Source of the DNA: Chrysochromulina tobinii
Taxonomy: Eukaryota; Haptophyta; Prymnesiales; Chrysochromulinaceae
Direction of reading: 5' to 3'
DNA: 20,461 bases
Assembly (NCBI GenBank): GCA_001275005.1
Contig: JWZX01002691.1
Span: 1 to 20,461, forward strand
A model generated the notes under the pieces. That model saw only the letters and a list, made by a program, of their open reading frames with translations, searched no databases and was not told where the DNA came from. Positions 1 through 8,985 of this stretch are shown piece by piece. Numbering within the stretch: the stretch's first letter is position 1; each line of letters starts with the position of its first letter. The translations under genes were made by a program, and so were the position numbers.

Positions 1-48
1 CTCGACCCCCACGCCCCCCTCGACCCCCACGCCCCCTTCGACCCCCAC
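1..48. repeat. 18-bp tandem repeat, CGACCCCCACGCCCCC core
   Basis: Nearly three copies of an 18-bp unit start at base 1. The period is a multiple of three, so the array is in frame with the downstream GYF_2 gene and would encode LDPHAP/FDPHA. The array probably continues beyond the window edge. Confidence 0.8.
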
Positions 49-570
49 GCCGTGCCTCCGAGGATGCCCACAGCGCCGAGGAGTTCCCACAGGACGGAGA
101 GGGTGCCTTCCACAGCGCCGTCTCGGGCGGCTGAGGACGAGGAGGCGGAGAGGGAGGCGGAGAGGGAGGCGGTGAGGGAGGCGGCGTCATGGGCGGAGGA
201 AGTGAAGGCGGCGGCGATGGCCGCCGCCGAGGCCGCCGCCACGAGTACAAGGTCTTCACTTGCATCTTCAGTTGCATCACAGCCGCAGGGCAAAGTCACC
301 AACGACGTCAACGAGGTCACCACCGGGGTGACCACCACGACGCGCGAGTGGTTCTATCTCGATGGCGAGAACCAGCAGCACGGGCCCGTCGATCGAGCGA
401 CGTTACAACGGCTCCTTGACGAGTCTCAAGTCTTGATGAGCACGCTCGTCTTCACCGAGGGCCAGATTGATTGGAGATGTCTAGCCGAGGTGCATGACCT
501 CCAGCTGGAGATTGACGAGACTCAGATTGCCGAAGTGCGTGACCTCCAGCCCGTCGAGCTGCTGCCGTGA
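1..570 (+). CDS. GYF_2-domain protein, 5' end cut off by the window edge
   Basis: The frame is open from base 1, and the only early candidate at 52 is GTG, so the real start probably lies upstream; the first ATG in the window is at 64. The N-terminal part reads LDPHAP repeats encoded by the 18-bp tandem repeat at 1-48. It then becomes an acidic/alanine-rich helical stretch (about bases 135-240), followed by a Ser/Thr linker. The C-terminal third (about bases 345-495) matches the small GYF_2 (DUF4339-type) fold: a WFYLDGENQQHGP start, LQRLL, then TLVF and DWRCLAEV. GYF_2 modules are usually protein-interaction or sensor modules fused to other domains. A short duplication follows (AEVHDLQLE / AEVRDLQPVE) before the TGA at 568-570. 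The next gene converges from the other strand. The domain call is fairly good; the role is unknown. Confidence 0.6.
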   Translation, partial: LDPHAPLDPHAPFDPHAVPPRMPTAPRSSHRTERVPSTAPSRAAEDEEAEREAEREAVREAASWAEEVKAAAMAAAEAAATSTRSSLASSVASQPQGKVTNDVNEVTTGVTTTTREWFYLDGENQQHGPVDRATLQRLLDESQVLMSTLVFTEGQIDWRCLAEVHDLQLEIDETQIAEVRDLQPVELLP

Positions 571-1123
571 GCCGACGCCTCACGTTGAGAGAGGGTGCCG
601 TCGGCGCCGTCTCGGGCGCGGCAACAGCAGGCCAACAGCACTACGAGAGCGAGAGCGGCTCTGCTCGCTAGGACCTCTGATGACGCTCTGATGACCGCTC
701 TTTGATGGCCTCCCTCATCGCCCAGGGATGTCGCTTCTGGAGCGTGCTCGCGGGTCCTCGGATGCTGCGCGACCTCGGCGGTGGTGGTTTCCTTCGCTTG
801 TGGAGCCTGTGTCGCCGTTCGCGAGCCGACGGCGTTGTGACTCGAGACTGCCTTGGCCGGAGGGTGCGCGACGGTCACGGTGTACACCAATGCGCAACGG
901 GCATGTACTGTACTAGACGAGACTGTTTACGTAGACGTCCGCTCGTTTAACGAAACTTATTGAGACCTATTGGGTATGCGTAACGTGGTAACTGCAAACT
1001 GGTATCGTCGAGGCATAACTCGTACAGCAGGTACGCACGCGGGGGGCAGCCTTAAGGGCAGCCGCGTCGTGTCGGGCTCCGTGAGCTCGCCCCCGCAATC
1101 TAGCTTCAATCTCCGCGCGCATC
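571..1123. other. Convergent intergenic region with introner-like remnant
   Basis: About 550 bases lie between the stop of the GYF_2 gene and the stop of the minus-strand repeat protein. I see no convincing coding sequence here; short ORFs on both strands lack recognisable motifs. The only structured element is the degenerate repeat at 677-725, annotated separately. Confidence 0.6.
677..725 (+). repeat. Degenerate copy of the CTGATGACC / CCTCCCTCATC element
   Basis: Three unit-like blocks (CTGATGACGCT, CTGATGACCGCT, CTTTGATGGCCT) lead into CCCTCATCGCCCAG. The string CCTCCCTCATC at 709-719 is identical to the 3' end of the two introner-like introns at 9611-9722 and 16756-16904. Unit length here is 11-12 bp rather than exactly 10, and I see no flanking target duplication, so this looks like an old or decayed copy in non-coding DNA. 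Confidence 0.6.
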
Positions 1124-3022
1124 TCATGACATCAGCTCCGGGTCGTCCACGGTCGCCTGTTTCTGCTTCTGTTGCCGTTTGGCATCTTTCTCTGCCTGGA
1201 GCTCCCAAAAGGGGCGCGACTTTGTGGCGAGCTTGCGCCCGCCGACATAAGTGCTTGGGGCGGGGGCAGGGGCAGGGGCCACATCCCCACTGTAAGTGCC
1301 GCGCCATGCAGTTGCCGTCGCACCGGTCGCATCCCCGCTCGCCTCGCTCGCCCGTTTCTGGGCATCCTTCTCCGCCTGCAGCTCCCAAAAGGGACGTGAC
1401 TTGACTGCGAGCCTACGCCCGCTCGGCGACGTTGGGTGGACTGCAGCTGAGGATGCCTCCAACGGGAGCGTCGTCCCGAGCGCCTCCGGCTGGGGCGCCC
1501 ACCCAGCGCCGTCCCGAGCGTCCTCGGTGCCGTCCCGAGCGTCCTCGGCTTCGGGCTCGGCCACGTGGCTCTCGGCGGCATGCGCGGCGCTCCGAAGGAA
1601 GCTGTTGGCCTGTCGCTGAGAGGTTGGGCTCGGGATCGGAGCTCCAAATGGATTGGCACGCGACTTCTGAGCAAAGGCGCTTCGCGCGCTGAGTGTGCCA
1701 CCGAGCGCCGTCCCGAGCGGACTTCGCCCTCCGCTGTTGAGAGGGCTGCGTGTGCCGCTGTTGAGAGGGCTGCGTGTGCCGCTGTTGAGAGGGCTGCGTG
1801 TGCCGCTGTTGAGAGGGCTGCGTGTGCCGCTGTGGGGCGTGCCGCCACCACGGCTGCCGCCCCGACCGCTGCCTAGGCTACGGCCGCTACTGCACAAACC
1901 ACTCCCTGTGCCACTGCCTCTGGTATCGAAGGTGAGGCAAGGAACGGCGGCACGTCCAGACGCGGTGACAGCACTGAGGCCCTTTCGCACGACACTCAAG
2001 CCTCCGCGCTCGGGAGCGAAGCTCTGCCTCGTCGTCTCGCGCCTCTCCCAGTTGCCGTAACTGTTCGTAGGGAACTGCACCGTGCTCGAGATGGTTTCAT
2101 CATAAGTTTCGTCAAGCCTTTCCGCCGCCGGAGCCGGAGGGCTGACGAAACCCGGAGGGCTTGACGAAACCCGCCTCTCCCACTCTCCATAGCTATTCGG
2201 AGCGAAGGAGCTCGCGTGCGATGACATCGGTACGGGCCTCTCGCCGATCTCGCCGGGATCTCCAAACCCTCCGAGATCTCCACGATCTCCGAGGTCCCTC
2301 CGAGAATGCGACGTCGGCGTCACTTGCGGCCGCGCGAACAGCTGGAAACGGGAAGGCGAGCTGTCCTCACCCGTTGTGTTCGTCGCCGTCATGCGGGGCG
2401 CCGCGCCAGCCCTGGCGGGCGTCTGCGCCGCCGAAGACAACGGCCACAGCGTCCAACCGGGTGGCGTGGCGGGTGGCACTGAAGGCGTCGCCGGCGTCGC
2501 TGGCATGGCCGCAGCTGCGGCAGCGGCTGCCGCTGCCGCCTCCTTGTCCGCCTTGGCAGCCGCGGCGTCGGCCACCCATCTGGAATAAATCACAGCCGCC
2601 CTTGCCTCAGCTTCGTCGGCCTCGTTGGCGGCCGCCAGCTCTGCTGCCGCCGTCGCCGCAGCCTCTTGGGCCGTCTTGGCTGCCTCCGCTGCTGCCCTAC
2701 CCACAGCCTCCTCGCCCTCGTGGATAGGCTCCTGGAGAAGCTCGGCTCGAACCGACTCTGTCTCCGACTCTGCACTCGATATCATCTCGTCGAGGTATCG
2801 AGCCACCGCCGCCAGCCGAGCGCGGGTGTCGGCATCGTGGCCTTCACCTCGGACACCATCACCAACGCCCACATGCACTTCAATGCCATCCTCTAGTCCC
2901 GCATTCACCAATTGGCCTCCTGCTGCTTCATCTGCCAATACTCCGTCCGAGACGCTGTGTGCACCACTCTCCGGCGACTGCCTCCGCCGCGGCCAGCGGA
3001 GAGCGGTTAGCCATGCTGCCAT
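1124..3022 (-). CDS. Large low-complexity, internally repeated protein of unknown function
   Basis: The ATG at 3022 opens a 632-residue frame; I do not recognise a known domain. An acidic, alanine-rich, probably helical or coiled stretch lies in the first third (EEAVGRAAAEAAKTAQEAAA and onward, then a run of alanines). The middle is Ser/Pro/Gly-rich with two copies of NSYG(E/N)WERR. A tandem array follows, SGTRSPLN repeated four times with a diverged fifth copy. The C-terminal part has two copies of a longer basic motif, G(G)RxLAxKSRPFWELQAEKDA, at about 75 residues spacing, the second almost at the C-terminus. Repetition at protein level with synonymous change between copies argues that the frame is translated. 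It diverges from the thioredoxin-like gene (about 230 bases between starts). It could be structural or a scaffold; function is unknown. Confidence 0.6.
   Translation of the reverse strand: MAAWLTALRWPRRRQSPESGAHSVSDGVLADEAAGGQLVNAGLEDGIEVHVGVGDGVRGEGHDADTRARLAAVARYLDEMISSAESETESVRAELLQEPIHEGEEAVGRAAAEAAKTAQEAAATAAAELAAANEADEAEARAAVIYSRWVADAAAAKADKEAAAAAAAAAAAMPATPATPSVPPATPPGWTLWPLSSAAQTPARAGAAPRMTATNTTGEDSSPSRFQLFARPQVTPTSHSRRDLGDRGDLGGFGDPGEIGERPVPMSSHASSFAPNSYGEWERRVSSSPPGFVSPPAPAAERLDETYDETISSTVQFPTNSYGNWERRETTRQSFAPERGGLSVVRKGLSAVTASGRAAVPCLTFDTRGSGTGSGLCSSGRSLGSGRGGSRGGGTPHSGTRSPLNSGTRSPLNSGTRSPLNSGTRSPLNSGGRSPLGTALGGTLSARSAFAQKSRANPFGAPIPSPTSQRQANSFLRSAAHAAESHVAEPEAEDARDGTEDARDGAGWAPQPEALGTTLPLEASSAAVHPTSPSGRRLAVKSRPFWELQAEKDAQKRASEASGDATGATATAWRGTYSGDVAPAPAPAPSTYVGGRKLATKSRPFWELQAEKDAKRQQKQKQATVDDPELMS
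1733..1828 (-). repeat. 24-bp tandem repeat encoding SGTRSPLN
   Basis: Four perfect 24-bp units (GCTGTTGAGAGGGCTGCGTG plus TGCC on the plus strand) are followed by a diverged fifth unit. The period is a multiple of three and keeps the frame of the minus-strand repeat protein. The identity of the copies indicates recent expansion. Confidence 0.9.
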
Positions 3023-3254
3023 CAGCTACCCTCGTGCCTGCACGATGCCCAAAAGTTGCCGAGGCCGCGACGCGTGTGCGGCGCAGCCGAAAAAGCTAAA
3101 AAACCAAATACAGATTCCGTTCCACACCAGTAAGTCGCCCTGCCGACACGTCCACTCAGAGGGCTGATTCCGCCGTGCTGATTTCGAGTTCCTATTGTTT
3201 TATTGACGAAGTGCGCGCGCTTTTTGACGCGACCGCATTCAGCATTTTCCAAGC

Positions 3255-4037
3255 ATGCAGCTCTCTCTACGCATTCTGAACCAGCCATCCTTCCCAGCAT
3301 GCAGCAGTAGCGCGCGCCACGTAATCTCATCCGTTGACGTGCGGCTGCTCCAAATGCTCACCGTCCTTTCGCTCTTCACGAGCGTTTCGAGCTTCGCCAT
3401 GAGCCACGGCGGTGTCGGCAGTGGGCTGGGCCATTGGCCTGACACTGCTGACTTCGCGGGCATCGCACGCGCATCCACCCCTTTCATGGACCTCGAAAAC
3501 TCCGGCCTCGACAGCCGCTGGAGCTCGGACAGGCTGACGGCCGCGCCCCGCACGCCGGCCGACTTCGTCCTGCTCACGGGCCGGGAACGCACTGTGGCAT
3601 GGAGGCTCGTGAGCTCGAGAGCCGTTGGCACCGGCTTCGACAGCTTCGACAGCTTCGATGAGGAGCACGGGGTGAGAACCGGCCAAGTAGCAGGAGCGGT
3701 GTCGGCACCGCGCCGCCTTCTATCCGCGTCAGAGCTGAGCGCGGCGCTCGCTGAGCCGACAGGCGGCCTTCCGACTATTCTCCTCTTCGGTGCCAAAACG
3801 TGCCGTATGTGCCGCCGGCTGCAGCCACTGATGGAGAATGCGGCGCGCGACACCGGGGCGCGCTTCTGGCACGTACAACACGACCGCTCGACTGACGAGC
3901 TCTTCGAAGCGTATGGCGTCACGCACACGCCCACGGTAATGCTGTACGATGGCGCCAAGGAGCTCGTCCATCGTGCCGTCTACGGGGCGTCCGAAGTGCA
4001 ACGGTTGGCGAGCATGCTGGGTGCGATGGCGGCATGA
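3255..4037 (+). CDS. Thioredoxin-like protein with CRMC active site, probably plastid-targeted
   Basis: A 260-residue frame has a C-terminal thioredoxin fold from about residue 172 to the end. It contains ILLFGAKTC-RM-CRRLQPLM with the redox pair C183/C186, a VQHDRSTDELFEAYGV segment, and a cis-proline at P226 in THTPTVMLYDG. The usual Trp before the first Cys is Thr here, so this is not a canonical WCGPC thioredoxin. The N-terminal 150 residues are unlike thioredoxin. From M34 (base 3354) the sequence MLTVLSLFTSVSSFAM looks like a signal peptide with a Phe near the cleavage site, as in bipartite plastid presequences of red-lineage algae. M34 is therefore a good alternative start, and the first 33 codons may be 5' leader. 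A disulphide reductase or thiol-sensor role is inferred; the partner is unknown. Confidence 0.8.
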   Translation: MQLSLRILNQPSFPACSSSARHVISSVDVRLLQMLTVLSLFTSVSSFAMSHGGVGSGLGHWPDTADFAGIARASTPFMDLENSGLDSRWSSDRLTAAPRTPADFVLLTGRERTVAWRLVSSRAVGTGFDSFDSFDEEHGVRTGQVAGAVSAPRRLLSASELSAALAEPTGGLPTILLFGAKTCRMCRRLQPLMENAARDTGARFWHVQHDRSTDELFEAYGVTHTPTVMLYDGAKELVHRAVYGASEVQRLASMLGAMAA

Positions 4038-4497
4038 CGGCCTGAAGCGAGGTGCGATGGCTGGCGACGCGACGGGCGGCCCGACGCGACGCCGGCTTGC
4101 GGCCCGGGGGACCGTCGTTAACGCCGTGGATCCCGCATCGCGGGTGCGGGTCGGTGTAACGTAAGGTCCGCGCCGGGTGAGCTTCTCGGTTCTCCTCCCG
4201 CACGTCGCACGTAACCGACGTAACGGGTCGTGACGGTGGAATGACGGTGGGGTGCGCGTCCCGTTTTGACTTTCGTTTTAGCACTACGTTAGCACTACGT
4301 AGAACGTTGCGTAAGTTTTAGCATTAGGAAACGCACCCCCCGGCTATTCATGTATGATCACCTCAGATACCGCAGGCTGAGAGAGCAGGCGCCTGGTCCT
4401 GACGCACTAGCGCGCGCCGAATGTTCAGTTCGTAGAGCACAGAGGTCGTCGCCACAGCGGAGAGTCCAACCGACATGCAGACCTCTCGATTGCGCAC
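4038..4497. other. Convergent intergenic region
   Basis: This is the 460-base gap between the thioredoxin-like gene and the 3' end of the epimerase gene. It holds a short direct repeat (TAGCACTACGT-like, around 4280-4300) in an AT-richer stretch. No coding sequence or RNA gene is supported. Confidence 0.5.
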
Positions 4498-5550
4498 TTA
4501 TCTCTTCGCCATGGCGAGCTCGGCGCGCATCTTGTCGATGGTCACCTTGTAGTCGGGCGTGTTGAAGATCGCCGAGCCAGCGACGAACATGTCGACGCCC
4601 GCCTCCGCGACCTCCTTGATGTTGTCCACCTTGACGCCACCATCGATCTCGAGAATGATGGGGTAGCCGCTCGCGTCGATCATCTTGCGCGCCTCACGAG
4701 CCTTCTGGAGGGTCGAGGGGATGAAGTTCTGGCCGCCGAAGCCCCGGGTTGACCGACATGAGAAGGATGATGTCGATCTTGTCCATGACGTACTTGCACA
4801 CGTCCAGCGGCGTCGACGGGTTGAAGACGAGACCCGACTTGCAGCCCTTGGAGCGGATGAGCGAGAGTGAGCGGCTGCGGAGTCGGGCGCGCAAGAGGTC
4901 ATCGGTGGTGGCGGCGGCGGTGGCGGAGTTGGTGAGTCGAGTTGGTTAGTCGCACGTCGCAGCATCGTATGGGACGGGAGTCGATCGCGTGCATGGTCAG
5001 AGATGGTAACTCCCAGGCAGTCGATTGCTCTCTAGGCCGCTAGCAAGAGCCGCACGTGGGCATAGCAGAAGTGCTGTGTTCCAGCAGCGGCAGCGGCGGC
5101 ATTGGCGGCGGCGCTGGCGGCGGTGGCAGCGGCGGCGTACTCGATGTGCGTCGACGCCTCCGGATGGAAGGTGATGTAGTCCGCGCCCGCCTTGGCGAAG
5201 TCCTCAATGATCGCGTCGACGGGCGAGACCATCAGGTGGACGTCAATCGGCGCCTTGATGCCGTACTTCTTGAGCGCAGTGCACACCAGCGGGCCAATGG
5301 TCAGGTTGGGCACAAAGTGGTTGTCCATGACGTCGAAGTGCACGACATCCGCACCAGCAGCAATGACCTTCTCAACCTCCTCGCCGAGCCGGGCGAAATC
5401 GGCGCTGAGAATCGACGGCGCGATCTTGTAGCTGGGCGCAGCCATCTGCGGCTGCGACACACGCACCGAGGTGCGGGCCGAGGCCTGGCCCACCGTGAAG
5501 GCGTTGGCACCATCCAGGATGGCGAGCAGAGTGACGCACTTGTACAGCAT
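4498..5550 (-). CDS. rpe: Ribulose-phosphate 3-epimerase, plastid-targeted, one intron, one frameshift
   Basis: It interconverts ribulose 5-phosphate and xylulose 5-phosphate in the Calvin cycle and pentose phosphate pathway. Exon 1 is 5550-5141. It starts [18 protein letters not shown], a signal peptide with the Phe motif of red-type plastid presequences. The (beta/alpha)8 barrel then begins with [30 protein letters not shown]-type metal/active-site residues and DVHLMV. The intron is 5140-4875 (GT-AG); joining gives [10 protein letters not shown] followed by [11 protein letters not shown]. Exon 2 is 4874-4498 with [23 protein letters not shown] and the catalytic-Asp motif [10 protein letters not shown], ending [12 protein letters not shown]. 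Within exon 2 the run of four C at 4742-4745 has one base too many, which moves MSVNPG and FGGQNF into different frames. Apart from that the protein is complete and typical in length. Assembly error or recent decay are both possible. Confidence 0.9.
4875..5140 (-). other. Spliceosomal intron of the epimerase gene
   Basis: The donor GTACGCCGCC follows codon fragment GA, and the acceptor is CCGACTCCGCAG. Length is 266 bases. Removing it joins THI-D-RSLSL in phase. The donor-proximal part is a GCC-rich simple repeat, and a second GCC/ACC-rich tract precedes the acceptor. No 10-bp array and no flanking duplication, unlike the introner-like introns. Confidence 0.85.
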
Positions 5551-5835
5551 ATTACCTGCAATTGCAGCCCAAGTGCAGGAACATCACGCCATGGTGAGTA
5601 TCGTGTGGCATGCATTCTGACGGGCGAGGCGCGCGGTGCCGCGGCGCGCGAAGAGGCCGGTCTGCATCGAAGCGACCTGCGGAGATCGGAGATGATTCTC
5701 GCGACCTCCAACTTCCAGATACCCGTCAAAAATAACCTAGAGTGGCAGGGTCGAAGTGGGAGAGATTCAGCCTGTGCTGCTTTTCTTTTCGTCGATCCTC
5801 GGGGGCGCGCGAAAGCAAGCGCTCGAACATTTTAC
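5551..5835. promoter_or_regulatory. Shared divergent upstream region (epimerase / AIG1-like)
   Basis: The 285 bases between two oppositely oriented starts must hold both promoters. I see no sequence I would name as a specific element. Confidence 0.4.
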
Positions 5836-6488
5836 ATGACGACCTTGCCCACGGCCCTCCTTGGCGTCACAGCCCATGCAGCGGCCGTGGTGTCCAAACT
5901 ATTGATAGGGATCCCCGACCGCATCTCGAATCCAAAGGCCACGCAGTACCTTGGCCTATTCACGTGGCTCACGGTGCAGACCAACGTCATCTGCTGCCTT
6001 CGCTTTGCTGCCGTCCTCGTCGCGCACTTCACTGTCTCGAGTGCTCTCGAGGCTCTGACCGTGCGTATCTTTCCGCTGTCCTTCGGATTGGGCTCCATGC
6101 TCACCTCTTGTTCTACAGCCTCGACTACTTTCAGGAAGAGAACGTCCAGAAGCGCAAGAAGTACTCTCAGACAGTCGCACCGTACTGTGAGCTGGCCGCG
6201 CACATCGAGCACGGCTCCGCTCTTCCTCTGGCTCTCATGGACGCGCTCACCTTGGCCGCGAGCGGACATTCACGACCCGGCGTTGTCGACCTCGTGGGCG
6301 GCTACATCCTTTTCTATATGGGGCTGACGCTGCTCAACCATGCGGCGACCAGGGTGTGGCAGTACCCGATCATCGCGGACGCTCAGAGGGCAGCGGGCTG
6401 GCCAGGCGTGCTCCTCTTCTTCGCCGCGATTGCTGGGCTCATGATCAGCGCTGGGCTACTCGGCGTTGCTATTGTGGGGTTTCAATAA
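5836..6488 (+). CDS. AIG1/ADTRP (FAR-17a)-like multi-pass membrane protein with a frameshift
   Basis: The two halves lie in different frames: MTTLPTALLG... to GSMLT (5836 to about 6105), then LLFYSLDYFQEE to the TAA at 6486-6488. Together they give about 217 residues with several hydrophobic spans, close to the family length. Family landmarks as I know them: WLTVQTN, aligning with the KYLT segment that carries the catalytic Thr (here T46); AAHIEHGSALPLALMD, aligning with LNHAMHT...P, which carries the catalytic His (here H123 or H126); and VWQYPI, aligning with the WVYP motif. AIG1 and ADTRP hydrolyse fatty-acid esters of hydroxy fatty acids. The frame break falls at CTCACC|TC, where one C is missing from a run (6104-6105). 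A 58- or 74-base GT-AG intron starting at 6061 could also be proposed, but it breaks phase or deletes a membrane span. Confidence 0.65.
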
Positions 6489-7083
6489 GGTGTTCCGGGC
6501 GCTGTTCGGGCCCGGTAGCGGGGCGGAGCGAGCGACGCACGGGACATCATAACTTCTGTTGGCCTCTGCGCTCTCTGTGCAGACAGCGTGTGGCCTTTTT
6601 GCATCAAGTACTTCTGTGTTCCCTGAATCCGGTAACCGCTCAGAGACGCGACGAAAACATGCCTTTCGTGCTGTCGGCACTGTCTCTGGTCTCTCGGAAC
6701 TATGTCGGTGACCGTCTACATCGGCACCGATATACCACGCTCCACGGCTCCTCCACGTCCACGTAGGGCACCATCCACGCCACAGAGTGAGGCTATCTGA
6801 GATCCGGCCGCCCGGCGTTTTTGCGCTTTCGTTCTTGCTTCGTCGCTGGTACCTGGTATTGATTGCACGAGAGACTGAACCTCACGCGACGTTGGCCATG
6901 GTCAGAGGCAGCAAGCAGACAGTGACTCTAGACCACGGTAGCAGTCGTTGTTGGTCTCGCTCAGAGTTTGCGGCCCATCGCAATTGCAGGGGGCGGCCGC
7001 AAGCGACTGTGCGGACGCGAGGCACGGGTGGCGAGGCGAGTGTGAGCTTGGGTTTGCAGTGTCAGAGGGAAGCATGACGTTGC
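6489..7083. other. Convergent intergenic region, nothing recognised
   Basis: About 595 bases lie between the 3' ends of the AIG1-like and calyphosin-like genes. No coding frame with recognisable features, no tandem repeats and no RNA gene were seen. Confidence 0.5.
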
Positions 7084-8432
7084 TCACCCTTCGCCTGTGC
7101 TACCACCGATGCCATCAAAGATCCCGTTGGAGCCCTTGAGCCACTCGTTGTCCTTGTAGCATGCGAGCGTTGGCCTCTGGGGAATGTTGGCTCTCTGCTG
7201 AGCGGTGGGCTCTTCGTCTTTGAAGAGTGCCAACGCGAACTCCTGGATCGTGCACGCGAGCGGCCATGTCAGAATAGGCGTCCGTACCGGGTCCAGGGCG
7301 ATGCGCGGCTTTCTGCAGACGCACCTTGTACGAGAGGTTGCCAGAACCATCGACATCGTACTTGTTGAATAGAGCCTGGCAGGTCTCGCGAGGCATCCCG
7401 CCAGGACCCGGGCGGACACCGCTGACGTGCATGCCGAAGCGCTCGAGCGCCTTAATGAATTCATCAAGGCCGATGACACCAGAGCCGTTCGTGTCAAGGT
7501 GACGGAAGGCGAGCTCGCACGTGCGCCTGCTGTTGGTGTTGGGCGGCGTCTTCTGGTAAATCGTACCCTTCAGCTTAAACTCGAGCAGCTCGACGTCGGC
7601 GCGCGAGGTGAACTTGACCGCCGGGACCTTGGAGCCATCAGGCAACTTCTGCTTCAGATGCGCCCACGTACCAGCCATAATGGCGCCAAAGTAGTCGTCC
7701 GATTCGATGGGTGCCGACATCTCCTCATAGTAGCGGATCCATTCGTCGAGCGTGATCTTCCCCGCCACCTCCTCAAAGGAGTTGACGAACTCTTGCAACG
7801 CCTCCTCTTTGCGCATCTTGCCCGCAACGACAGCCGGGTGCTTGGTCACGCTGTAAATGGCACTGATGTCGTCGATGCTCAGGTAGCCACGCTCGCCGCC
7901 AATCCTGAAAACAACGGCGTGTGAGCAACAGGCATGAGACATGGGATCGCCATGGGCTCGGGGAACGGCGCGTGGCGCGGGCGCGCGCGCGGCCCATGGC
8001 CTTCCACATCGAGCGTCGCTGCCTGGTCATGCCTGGGTGCCGGGCCTAAGGGCGCCCCCTCTGTGCGCGGCACGCTCTCGCTCCCGTGGGCAGTGCGCAC
8101 TTGTCCAGCACGTCGAAGATCTTCTTGACCATGGCTTTGCGGACCGGGCTGAGACGGCCACGCACAGCACGCAGCAACTCATGGTAGCTAACCATATCGT
8201 GGCCATCTTTGTCGAAGGCCTTCACGAGCGTATGCACGTCCGTCGTGGACAGGCCCAGCTGGTTGAGCTTGCACGCCTGCTCGAACTCCTCGGCGTCGAG
8301 AACGCCAGTCTTACTGCGGTCGACAATCTTGAAGTGGCGAGCAAGACCGCGGATCCCCTCGGCGCCGCGGCGCTTGAGTGCAGAGCGCAGCTTATCCAGC
8401 ACGGCTTTAGCTTCCGGAGCATCCTCTGCCAT
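7084..8432 (-). CDS. Calyphosin-like EF-hand calcium-binding protein, three exons
   Basis: Exons are 8432-8101, 7904-7325 and 7242-7084, giving 356 residues. Introns are 8100-7905 (donor GTGCGCAC, acceptor TTTTCAG) and 7324-7243 (donor GTGCGTCT, acceptor GATCCAG). Calcium-binding loops seen: D38-RSKTGVLDAE-E49; D74-KDGHDMVSYH-E85; a degenerate third loop spanning the first junction (VLDK-IGGERGYLSIDD); a weak EVAGKITLDEW; then HLDTNGSGVIGLDEF and KYDVDGSGNLSYKEF, the last completed exactly by the second splice. The IYSVTKHPAVVAGKMRKEEALQEFVNSFE segment and the DEWIRYYEEMSAPIESDDYF segment are characteristic of calyphosin/CCBP-23 relatives. It is likely a cytosolic calcium sensor; targets are unknown. 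The C-terminal tail SNGIFDGIGG is Gly-rich. It diverges from the DUF1995 gene. Confidence 0.85.
7243..7324 (-). other. Intron 2 of the calyphosin-like gene
   Basis: An 82-base GT-AG intron in phase 0. It separates AAG (Lys) from GAG (Glu) inside the last EF-hand, and removing it restores LSYKEFALALF. No repeat structure inside. Confidence 0.9.
7905..8100 (-). other. Intron 1 of the calyphosin-like gene
   Basis: A 196-base GT-AG intron in phase 2 (AA|G). It holds a GC-alternating tract (GCGCGCGCGC around 7980-7992) but no tandem array or flanking duplication. Confidence 0.85.
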
Positions 8433-8985
8433 TGTTCAATTGAGCGACGCTGGTGCCTCTGCTCCTGCCTTTTGTCGTCGCGCTACCGGTTCGCATACCG
8501 ACATCCGATTACAATCGTCATCACTGAGTTTGGCCTCCATAACGCTCTGCGGGTCACCAGTAAAATGTGAGTCGGACGCATAAAAGGTGGACGTTCGGTG
8601 ACACGATTGTATCTCACCGACATAGTTCCGAGGCTTGCTGGCTTGGTTCGGGCCGAAGAGCCCCGCGTTACCGCGTTACATTTAGGCTCCGGGAACCTAT
8701 CTCTAGGCACGGTCCGTTCGCGCTGAAACGGGACCGCGCGGTCTGGGCCCGAAGCGACCGCTGGCGCACCTCTATCACCGCTCCACAGAACTATGGATGC
8801 GGGAAGCGTCCCGCGGGAACCGTCCCGCGCGCGCCGATTCCACACGGGACGGTGGGCTGGGGGACTCATCACTTCCCTACGCACCGGCGCCCGCCCCCGC
8901 GCGCAGCAGATTACGATCTCCCGTTTACCGACGCGTGAAATGTGTGGTGCCTCGCGACTTTCGTCCGAGTTGCGTGCGAGTTAGC
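8433..8985. promoter_or_regulatory. Divergent upstream region (calyphosin-like / DUF1995)
   Basis: About 550 bases contain both promoters. Several CGGGA/TCCCG inverted words cluster at 8800-8855 and could form hairpins, but I cannot assign a function. Frames open here toward the DUF1995 gene lack protein-like character, so I place that start at 8986. Confidence 0.35.

Noticed and set aside
4355-4400. CTGAGA-containing stretch as a possible TPP riboswitch
   Set aside because: Only the CTGAGA word is present; the other conserved blocks and stems of the thiamine pyrophosphate aptamer are absent.
6061-6134. Short GT-AG intron in the AIG1-like gene
   Set aside because: Ending it at 6118 breaks phase, and ending it at 6134 removes an expected membrane span. 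A single missing C explains the break better, though transcripts would settle it.
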